Assembly: GCA_965112735.1 (NCBI GenBank) | Contig: OZ218951.1 | Location: 1,240,001 to 1,304,000, forward strand | Direction of reading: 5' to 3' | Length of the DNA: 64,000 nucleotides | From: Phaeosaccion multiseriatum | Taxonomy: Eukaryota > Ochrophyta, other classes | Notes under the pieces: model-generated | Database searches by the model: none | What the model saw: only the letters and a program-made list of their open reading frames with translations | Told to the model about the DNA's origin: nothing | Shown: positions 55,076 to 64,000 of the stretch, piece by piece | How positions within the stretch are numbered: position 1 is the stretch's first letter | Layout of the letters: every line of letters starts with the position of its first letter | Position numbers and translations under genes: made by a program

Positions 55076-57602
55076 TCCACCCCCCCCACCAAGTACACCA
55101 TCGCTTATCTTCCGATCATCATCCGTCGGCGAAACGCCTGGCGGCGACACAAACGGACGCGGGGGCGTACCCAACGGAAAGTCCGCCCTGCGAGTGCGCA
55201 GCGGCGTCGAAGGCGTCAAACACAAAGCCCCAGTAGGAGAGGGCGAAGACGGCGGTGGCATGAGCTGGATGTTAGCCTTGCGCTCCTCCGCTCTGGCCCT
55301 GCCCTTGGCCGCCGCTGCTACCGCGATTGCCGTCACTGCTGCTGGAAGTGGAGACGTTGTCGTGGTCGGTCCGCTCCTCGTCCTCGTCCCTCTCGCCACG
55401 CCAGGGCCGATCGCTCCAGCAGCAACAGCCGCTTGCGCCGTGGTGCCCATAAAGTACGACAAGGAGAGTCTCCTCCCCTTTGCGATACCGAGATTGGACG
55501 AGGTCGTGGAGGAGAAGGGAAAGTCGATGGACGAGAGTGGGGAGGAGAGCGTTTCCGAGTACACGAAGGGGTCCACTTCCGAGCCTGCCGGGCTGTAAAT
55601 GTCGGTGTCTCCCCTCGCGACTGCCGCGTCTCGTGCCTCCTTTTGTCGCGCCTTCTCTCTCGCCCGGTCCAATGCCTGCTGCTCCCTCGCGTGCTTAATG
55701 TCGAGCCTGAGCTTCCGCTGCCTCCAATACTCTTCCTTTTGCCTCTGCCGCATCGCCTCCTGTCGTTGCAGGTGCTCTTGCAATTGTCGCGTCTTTTGCC
55801 TCGTCGCTATCTGCGACTGCAGCTCCTGTCCGATCTGTTGCTGTGTTTCCACCTTCACCCGGTCCACCCCAGCCCCCCCCCCACCCGAGGTTGCTCCTGC
55901 TGGTGCTGCCCCCCCTGCCCCTGCTGGTCCGCCTCCTCCTCCTATTGCTAGTCGTGATGCTGTTGCTGCTGCCGGTGCCACTGGTGCTGCAGCTGCTACT
56001 GCTACTGCTGCTGCTGGTGGTGGTGCCGCAGGTGCTGCCGTTGCTGTGTCTACGGCCCCTGCCCCAGCGGGTGGTGACGGTGCTGTTTCGTCAACTGCTG
56101 CGGATGCTGCTGCTGCTGCTGCTAGCGCTTCTGCCAGTGCTGTTGGTGCCGCCTCTTTCACAGTGGTGCTGCGGACGTTGCTGTTGCCGGTGGCAGCAAC
56201 AAGCACATCTCCCTCTGCCTCTCCTGCTCCTCCTGGCGGCCTTGCAACAAGCCCCTCCACCGCCGGCGACGTCGCCCCATGTCGTGAAGAAGAAGTCGCG
56301 CTCCCACCACTCCCGTTGCGGGAGTGGGGCCTGGACCCGCTCCGACTCCTCTCCCCCTGTGCCACCACTATGCTCACCACCTCTTCCGTCGTTAAGCCAT
56401 CGAAAGAGCCATTAAAGGACTGTGGCATGCCCTCCAAGGATTGCGATCTCCCCCTGTTCCGGTCCACCTCCCTCTCCCTCTCCCTCTCGGAGGACGCGGC
56501 AACACGAGGGAGGGAGCTAGGTCTAATTTGAGTTGACGACTGTCCACCACCTCCACCCCCACCTCCGCTCCCCGTCGCCATCCCCCCACCCACCCTTCCT
56601 CTTGAGCGACTCTTCTCCCTCTCCGCTGCGATCACTTCTGCTGCGGTCATCCTGCTGCTTCCCCCCGACCCCGTCGATCCGATCGTCCCGACGGACTTCG
56701 CTCGCGCTCCTCTACTGCCATCCCTGCTGTCTTGCATGTACGCCACTCCTCTTCCCCCTCCTCCTCCTACTCCTCCTGCTGATGCTGCCACCCCTCCTCC
56801 TCCTCCTCCTGCGCCGCCTCCTCCTCCTCCTCCTCCTCCTCCTCTCCCGCCTCCTGCTCCTCCTCCTCCAGCTCCTCCCGTCGGCACAACTGGGCCTACA
56901 ACAGGGGATAGTTCCTGTGCGGGGGAGCCTGACGAAGACACCGGTGCTGTTGTCAATAAGCGTGCTCCTCCTCCTCCTCCTGCTGCTGCTGCTGCTGCTG
57001 CTGCGGCTGCTAAAGCTGCAGATGCTGCAGATGCTGCTGGTGGCTGTGCCCTTGACCCAGGCAATGCTACCCCTTCCGCCTCGCTTCTTCCGTACGGTGG
57101 AGGTGGCGGCAGTGGTGCGCGTCGCGGGCGCGGTACGCCGCTGCTGTGGTTGGGATCCCTGAGCGGCGACACGGACACATCTGACTGGGCTGATGGCGCC
57201 ATCGGCAGACGGCCTATACGTACTCGAGAGGAGGCTAAGTTGTTCACTCCAAAGAGGCCTGCGCGTGGGTTGGTCAGGTCCGTAGGGTTGGTTGGGTGGT
57301 TTGTTGGTTTGGTTGAGTTGGTTAGTTAATTTGGTAGGTAGGTAGGTGGAAGGATGGTTGGTTGGCTGGTTGGTGGTTGGCTGGTTGGTTGGTTGGTTGG
57401 TTGCCCCCCTCTTTTCCCACCCTCCGCTCCCGTCCCCCCTCTCTCCGTTACACACACATACACGCACACACCTCGCTTTGCGCTGTCCACCATATTGGCC
57501 CAATTCTTCCTGAACATGATGGCCCAATAAGCTTTCCACACCTTGCCCTTTCTCTCTCTAAGGGGCAGGTGAGACAAGCACCAAAGCCGGATTGATACAG
57601 AT

Positions 57603-57648
<46 letters not shown>

Positions 57649-60600
57649 CGGAGAGAAGCAGATGTGGTTGGTCAGAGAGGGTAATACAGGGGGGCGTCAG
57701 AGGCGTCAGTACTATAGAGAGGGGTTTGCAGGGGTGTAATAGAGTTTTACGAGTATAATGGTGCCTTCTCCAAACAAAAAACACCTCTACAAAATTAGGT
57801 ACTTTGAAGCACGGGGTAACAGAGTGGCGTATTCCCTCCCTCCCACGCCCCCTCCCGACTTACCTCAGGAATTTGAGTTCCTCCTCACTCCAACCCTCGT
57901 CATCATCATCACCAGCAGCAGCAGCAGCGGCAGCAGCCGCCGCCGCCGCCGCCGCCGCAGCAGCCGCAGAAGATCCTCCGAGCGAATTTGTCCCCTTGTC
58001 CATACCAAACCCATCCTCGTCGCTGCTGTCACCGTAGCGAATGGTGCGCTTGCCACTGCTGCTGCTGCTGCTGCTCTTGTCATCGCCAAAGCCTGTGGAC
58101 GTCATGGCCGTTGTGTGCTTCTCTCCAGGCAGAGTGACCTCTGTGTCGCTGTCGTTGGACCCGTTGGACGACAGGGATCTTCTTCTCTCCCTCTCTCGCC
58201 TGCTCTCGCTACCCGCACCCCTCTCAACAGCGTCACCATCCCCCCCCCTCCTCCCTCCCTCCTTGCCCTCTCCCTCCACCTCCTGCCACCCCTCCTCCTC
58301 GTGTAAAGGGTCCCCCTCGCGTTGGTTGTCCTCCCTCCCCCTCCCCCTCCCCTCAGCAGCGGCGTCAGCAACAGCAGCATAGGAGGGAGCGGATACCTTC
58401 CCGCCACAACACCGCCTTCGGATCGCTGAGGAGGCCTGGAGAACGGCCTCCACGTATATAGGCAGGGAGAGGGCGCACAGAAGCGCAAACTGAAGTGTAG
58501 TGAATCGTGGACATGCGGTAGGGCGGGCGGGGGGTGGGGGGCAATGGTGGGGCAGGGCGTCAGGGACAGGGCGAACCCGCTAAAGCAACACAATCGCCGG
58601 TCGGCCACTTGCGTCATACTTCAAAGAGTACGTAAGAGTATTAAAAGGAGTACGTGCATACATACCTGCAGCCAAGTGACCCATCTGTAGTACTCCCTGT
58701 TGCCGCCCCGAGCAAGCTCCTCACCCCCTTCCTCCTCCTCTCCCTCTCCCTCTCCCTCTGAGTCTGACCCCTTGAAGGCGGCCCTCGTCATGACTGCGAG
58801 GGTAGCCACATTGGATATGGCCACAAGCCCTAGTGATGAATTGGTATGTCAATGGGTGTGTGTGTGTGGGAGGGGGGGGGGGGGGGGGTGGGGTTAAGCG
58901 ATGAGAAAAGGAGGGAGAAGTGCGTACTGTAGTAACTATCGTAGACTCCTCCCTCTGCCCCTCGTACAACTACTTGTGCTGCTGCTACAACTGTTTTTGC
59001 TGCGGCCGCAGTACCAACTGCTGCACTGGCGCTCCACATGCTACCTCACTCACCAGCTGCAACGTCAGCAGTCCTGTTCGCAAAGGGCGCGGTGCCCACG
59101 AAGACCATCTCAGTGAAGGCCGAGCATAGGAAAGTCAAACTCTGTACAACGCCGCTATCAACGAGACCTGCGGTGAACAGAAGAGCATCAACGGACCACA
59201 CCAACGACCACATGTCAGACACGTCTATCATGGACATGGATTGGGTTAAGACAGCCAAACAAAGACGCAGGCTCGGCAGCACACACACACACACACACAC
59301 ATAAACACATACAAGGACTCACACACAGACACACGCCCAACCCATACACGCACACATACGCACCCGCAACAGCCGCCAGCCCAGCCCGCATGGCCAGAGA
59401 CCACGGAAGGAAGAGGGCACCGGTGCCTGTAAAGTCCGCGTAGAGAGGCGCCGACCCCACCCTCAGCAGCTCAGTTCGCTGCTCCTCCTCGTCAAAGTAG
59501 TAGCCGTCCTTGCCGCCGGGAGGGCCGCGGGGCTTGCCGAGAGGGACCACGGCGCCCTCCACACCGCCGCTTGAGTTGTGGAAGTACTGGAGTAGGGTCG
59601 AGTGGACGGGATGGAGTAGTGCGGTGGTGTTTGCGTGTGTGCGTGTGTGTGTGTGCGTGCGCGTGCGCAGCGGACGGAGGAAAGGGGGAGAGAGGTGGAG
59701 GCGGGGGAGGAGAGGGGAGGAGAGGGAGGGGCAGAGGAGAGCCAGGAGAAAGCAGTAGGAAGTACAGTAGGAAGTACAGTAGGAAGTGAGTGACAGGAAC
59801 CCGAGCTGGCGGCGGTCAGACAAGAGAAATGTTTCATCGACAGGAGAGAGCAGAGCACATGACATATCACATGACATATCACACATAATAATCGTCCCTT
59901 GTCACTCACCGGCAGAGAGGCCACGGGGGAGGTCACCGCCGGTCGCGGCACCGACATGGAGGAGGACGACGACACAAAGATGGGAGGCGAAGAGCGACCC
60001 GAGCGGCTCACTCGATCACCACCGCCACCGCCGCCACCGCCGCCACCACCGAAACCATGCTGCCCTCCCTGGGTGGAAGACGAAGCGGTGTTGTGGGAAG
60101 AAGAGGCGACTCTGTGGACGGGCGAAGGGGAGGCGAAACGGCGCGGTAACTCCCGCTGTCGCCGCTGCTGCATCACCAGCTGCTGTTGTATCACTAACTG
60201 CTGCTGCTGGCGATGCTCCTGGGCCCCCAGGCTCTGGTCTTGTGAAGAGGAGAGGGAAGAGAGGGGGTAGCCAAAGTAGCCTCGGGAAGCTCGCCGAGCC
60301 ATGCGAGCTCGCTGGTCTGTAGCGCGCACACACACAGATGCGAGAGAGAGAGAGAGGTCAGAGAGAAAGAGAGAGAGAGAGGGGGGAGGGGGGGAAGGGG
60401 ACGAGGAAACGTCAGATTCTGTTGTGATGTTTTGTAAAAGACGTTGAGACGGCCTGCGATGAATGAGTGTCATGTCGACTTACAGAGGTACTTGGACTGC
60501 CAAATGCCCTTGTCGAAACGGCTTAGGCATCTCTCTCCCTCCCAGCCCGACGAGGGGGTGCACCTGATCATGGAGGGGAGGAAGGGAGGAAGGGGGGGGA

Positions 60601-61066
60601 CAGACGGCTGTGTCAATTACAAGCCTTGACAGGCAGGCAGGCAGGCAGACAGGCAGGCAGGATGGAGCGAAGGACGCCATCTGGCATTCCATGTACGTAA
60701 GCAAAGCATCCCAATGACCCAATGACACTTCACTTCGCTTTTAGCTTCCGTACGTAATGTGTTATGTAACATTAAGGCCTCCCATGACAAACAGCACTAA
60801 TACTTGCTTTGGCTCACTCACATCTTGGCCCAAAAGCCCTTTCCGGGCCTATCGCTGTTGGTGCTACGGCCACGGCCGCCGCTCTTGTTGCTGTCCGCCT
60901 CATCCTCGCCGTCGTCATCCTTGGTAAAGTGCACAAACACGAGACCCGCGTTGTCCCTACACAGATAGCGGCGATGGAACACCACCGCGAAGAGGAGGGT
61001 GGACAGGGTGAAGAACACAAGCAGCAGCGCGGAGGGGATCACCACTCGAGCGCACTTGGCCCTGAG

Positions 61067-61106
<40 letters not shown>

Positions 61107-61579
61107 GCATGCGGCGGGGGGGGGGGGGGGTGGACGGCGTAAAAGCAAGACTTGGGAATGTGGGGAACCAAAGAGAGAGAGATGAGGACTCTGACTGAGA
61201 AGCGTGCCCTTGCTGCTTGACACGGTCCTATGCAGAGAGGACGCTGCTTGACATTGACATAGCCCTATACACATACACACACACACACAGAGAGAGAGAG
61301 AGAGGGAGAGAGAGGGAGCGCGCCAGGATACGACGCACCTTAGCGCCCAGAAACAGGCGGTGGACATGCCCGTGTACACAAAGAAGAGAAAGAGGAGCTC
61401 CACATACGGCGAGTACGTTGCGAAGTGCTGTTGTAGGTAGAGAGAGAGAGGACAAAGGGGCGAGGGTGAGAGGAAGAGGCACAGCCGACCGTCGATAACG
61501 CGGCTTGGTGGTGACCCAACGGCGGAAGAGTGGACAGACAAGACGGCCCGTCTCAAGTCCATGCAAGCGAAAGGAGCAC

Positions 61580-61626
<47 letters not shown>

Positions 61627-63907
61627 TGGGAGGCACGCTTGCATTTGCACTCACTCACCGAAGGCGCTTGCAGCATAAACTCACTGGGGAACCGCAGTCC
61701 AACAAGCCCGGAGACAGACAAGAGAGTAGGGGAGGAAGGGGAAGGGAAAGGGCAAAGCAAGGGGGGACACACACAGACAAGATAAGGGAGGAAAGGCAAG
61801 AAGAAGGGGAAGGCCAAGGGGTGGGTGGGGAGGGGGGGTTGAGGGGGGAGCAGAGAATTGAACACACATAAAATGCCCTGGACCCACCCCGTACTCTACT
61901 CCTCTCTGGAGCTCTTGGGACAAACGCGTTTCACCCTCCCCACCCGTTCCTTGTTCACCCCGCTATTCACAGCTGGCAATTCACCTGAGTGTAGCCCTCA
62001 TGCCTTGCTCGAATCTCCGCGCCTTGCCTCGATCCAGCCTCCTTGTGGGAGCGGCCAAGGCCACTACCGACGACGGCAACTGGGGTGCTCCTCCCCCGTA
62101 CCACCCTCCTCCTCCTCTCCCTCCTTCTCCCCCTCCGCCTCCACCTCCCCCTGGTCCCCCTCTTCCCCCCCCCCCTCCTCCTCCTCCTGCTCCTGCAGCG
62201 GCTTGGTCGTTGCAGTTGATGAGCCTGTGCACAGCAACAATGGGGCGCTCCTTCTCGCGTACATTGAGCCCAATGGTGCTGCTCCTATGTAAGTCATCGA
62301 GCCCTAGGGAGCTCCTGCCGCTGCCCTTGAAGGCTCGAATGATGCGAGCCTCCCTCTCTGCTCCGTGCTCTGCCAGCCAGCGGGATTCCAGTACTTTTTG
62401 TTGTAGCGAGTGAAGGAAGGAAGGAAGCGGGCAAGAAAATACGGCGGTTAGGTGAAGGTGAAGGCATTCTCGTCTTCGGTCCCCGCATCCACTACCATTC
62501 CCAACTGCACCTCCTTGTCCTCACCCACCTACCCTCCCGCTCGCCTTGTTCTCTACACACGCACACACGCATGCACGCACATACCCACACCCACACGCAC
62601 CCACACACTCACGCACCCGCATTGATCACCAGGTGTGCCAGCACGAGCAGCAGGAAGCCGCCCACCGCCAGGAGAGCCGTCCCGGACAGCAGAGACGCCC
62701 CGTCCGAGAGGCATTGACCCCGCTCCGCCTCCCTCAGGGCCCTCCCCCCCCCCCCCTCCATCTCCTCCATCATCCCCTCCGATCCCTCCACAGCCAGGCT
62801 GCCCTCACTGCCATCACCGCCTTCATCGTTGTCCTCTTGCTGGCCCGTCCCGAACATCGTGTGGTGGTGGTCGCGACCGCCGAACAGTCTGGCGACGCTC
62901 GGGCTGTACCACAAGTTGGACCACTTCAGCTCGCCTGTGTGTGGTGCGTATGTGCGTGTGTGTATGTGAAGGAAGTGTGGTCAGCACGCTACGCTGTACA
63001 AAACACCACCACCACCACCACCACCACCACCACCACCACCACCAGCAACAACAACAAGAACACCCCCACTCGTCCTCCTCCTTGCCTGTGAACGCCGCAA
63101 ACTGGCTTGATTGCTCTGCGACGGCCACGAAGGCCAGAAGTGCCACATACTGCATCTGCGCCAGGAGGAGGGTCGCCAAGGTAGCGGATGGACTCCGTTT
63201 GGTACCCGCAAAGAGGGAGGAGGAGCGGCCCCCGGGCACGTTACGTGCGCTGGCGATACCCATGGCGAGGGCCAAGAGAACCGCTCCGGCTCCGACAACC
63301 ATGGCCACCTGGGGGGGCGGGGGTGGGAGGCAGGGTGGTGTTGGCTCTCTCGCTGTCCTCTCTCCCATTCTTGTAGAGCTACCAAGGTGGGTGTGTGTGT
63401 GTGTGGCGTGACTACTGGGCCTGTAACAACCAAAAGAGCTGAGGTATGGCAGTGCTCTAGGAACTTACCTTGCCCAGGAAGCTCCACCGCTCGTCGGGCA
63501 CGTAGTCTGACAAATCGGAAAAAAGCGCCCTCCTCCCCTCATGCAACGGCTCCGCTTCCGCCGTCATGGTGGCATCGCAGTGAGCTGTTTGGTCTGTAGC
63601 GACGACCAGCACAAAGGATCAGGTGCACACCCGCACATCAGATGCGGAAAGGACGGCAAAAAGTTCAAAGTTGGTCTAAGACGTGATAGGCCCAACACCA
63701 CCACTGGCAGTAGCAACAACACAACAAAGAAACCAGGAAGGCGTGCAGACGAGACTATCCGAAAGGGAACGAGACGCGCTCCGCCCCCCCCCCCTACCCA
63801 GCCCCCTCTCTCCGACCCCCCGTCCCCCACCCTACCCCCGCACCTGAGAGCAGCAACAACAGCAACGCCAAGACGCCACCCCCGCTCATCATCCCATGCA
63901 GGCCCAT
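54644..63907 (-). CDS. Large polytopic membrane protein with signal peptide and low-complexity cytoplasmic tail
   Basis: Sixteen exons in transcript order: 63907-63844, 63593-63469, 63308-63086, 62934-62617, 62393-61985, 61683-61659, 61427-61339, 61061-60822, 60521-60484, 60316-59910, 59586-59364, 59224-59054, 58829-58666, 58489-57864, 57557-57472 and 57258-54644. Phases agree: 5823 nt, 1940 residues. The first exon encodes a signal peptide with a Leu-rich core. About nine hydrophobic spans follow, including segments near 63290, 63170, 62660, 61400, 61020, 59410, 59180-59090, 58800 and 58470. Loops are Gly/Ser-rich. The last exon is an 870-residue disordered tail with a basic helix. The multi-span core after a short lumenal N-terminus, and the Pro-Leu-Tyr-Ala-Asp-Phe-Thr segment before a late span, loosely recall fungal TRP-like/Flc proteins; this is weak. 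No substrate is assigned. Confidence 0.75.
57602..57650 (+). repeat. CAG trinucleotide array in an intron
   Basis: About 15 CAG units lie in the intron 57558-57863 of the membrane-protein gene. This one lacks the TTGGTGATA insert. Confidence 0.9.
59005..59024 (-). repeat. Dispersed motif, degenerate intronic copy
   Basis: GCCGCAGTACCAACTGCTGC lies in the intron 58830-59053 of the membrane-protein gene. It has lost one triplet relative to the consensus. Confidence 0.55.
60164..60206 (-). repeat. Two adjacent dispersed-motif copies
   Basis: The coding strand reads Gln-Gln-Leu-Val-Ile-Gln-Gln-Gln-Leu-Val-Met-Gln-Gln. It is the only place where the motif is tandemly duplicated, in exon 10 of the membrane-protein gene. 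Confidence 0.85.
61068..61104. repeat. GT dinucleotide array before an acceptor
   Basis: On the transcribed minus strand it is a (CA)n tract next to the acceptor of exon 61061-60822. Confidence 0.9.
61659..61683 (-). other. 25-nt microexon of the membrane-protein gene
   Basis: TGAGTTTATGCTGCAAGCGC plus five bases is flanked by CCCCAG and GTGAGT on the transcript. It encodes Ser-Glu-Phe-Met-Leu-Gln-Ala-Pro-Ser and is needed to join phase 2 of the preceding exon to phase 0 of the next. Confidence 0.65.
63001..63044. repeat. CAC trinucleotide array in an intron
   Basis: About 14 ACC units on the plus strand lie in the intron 62935-63085 of the membrane-protein gene. The poly-His and poly-Trp frames are artefacts. 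Confidence 0.9.
63084..63085 (-). other. Probable GC donor of a GC-AG intron
   Basis: The exon 63308-63086 ends ACAG and the intron begins GCAAGG. Joining to the acceptor at 62935-62936 keeps phase 1 and gives Phe-Thr-Gly-Glu-Leu-Lys-Trp. No in-frame GT donor is available nearby. Confidence 0.6.
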
Positions 63908-64000
63908 CCCTGACCCGCCTCGTCTGGCCGCTCCTGGCTTCACACAGTCGCCCACACTTTGTGCCTAGCGTACAACTGCGATGGCCCGCCGTTCATGCCG

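Noticed and set aside
57602-57650. Another copy of the dispersed motif
   Set aside because: This CAG array lacks the TTGGTGATA insert. The nearby TGTGGTTGGTCAGAGAG is too diverged to count.

Overview
The window is nuclear DNA of a eukaryote, not a prokaryote or virus. Genes are split by many short GT-AG introns, UTR-like spacers are short, and the coding regions are full of trinucleotide runs encoding poly-Glu, Gln, Ala, Gly and Ser. A fused glutamine-amidotransferase/cyclase histidine gene, FNIP-repeat pseudogenes, a phytanoyl-CoA-dioxygenase-like protein and a many-span membrane protein fit best with a stramenopile alga (eustigmatophyte or brown-algal type). That taxon call is inference only. 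I saw no rRNA, tRNA, CRISPR array or autonomous transposon.

Layout, left to right: the 5' part of a minus-strand gene (<1-236); an unrecognised 2824-residue acidic repeat protein (+, 687-11678); a PhyH-like dioxygenase with a membrane segment at each end (-, 12580-16037); a frameshifted FNIP-repeat pseudogene (-, about 16393-17870); bifunctional imidazole glycerol phosphate synthase HIS7/HisHF (+, 18000-21883); a PP2C phosphatase with a long N-terminal extension (+, 22598-25425); a CCDC137-like nucleolar protein (-, 25962-27821); a 3816-residue chromatin reader with two PHD fingers, AT-hooks, a BRWD/PHIP-like Tudor-type region and a bromodomain (+, 28355-44079); a 2107-residue protein with an N-terminal membrane hairpin and three START domains (-, 44659-52264); a second FNIP pseudogene (+, about 52679-53918); a broken 100-bp copy of the 5' end of HIS7 (-, 54206-54306); and a 1940-residue polytopic membrane protein with a signal peptide (-, 54644-63907).

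Gene models were built by hand. In all seven multi-exon genes the chosen splice junctions keep the phase and the summed CDS is a multiple of three, ending in a stop. HIS7 and the PP2C are tandem, and the CCDC137-like and PHD-bromodomain genes are head to head. The genes do not form an obvious pathway; they look like ordinary nuclear genes (histidine synthesis, phosphatase signalling, nucleolar and chromatin biology, lipid transfer, membrane transport).

The most unusual signal is a short interspersed motif, consensus AGCAGTTGGTGATACAGCAG. It recurs at about 19 places in both orientations, in several reading frames and also inside introns, nearly always within CAG/CTG-rich DNA. The same nucleotides are read as QQLVIQQ, AVGDTAA, AVSPTAA or LYHQL depending on frame and strand. 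It therefore looks like a DNA-level dispersed element or mutational product rather than a conserved peptide. One copy lies in an extra loop of the HIS7 cyclase domain. Secondary signals are the two decaying FNIP pseudogenes with the HIS7 fragment nearby, a strand-polarised placement of microsatellites at intron ends, and very short exons plus a GC-AG intron in the membrane-protein gene.
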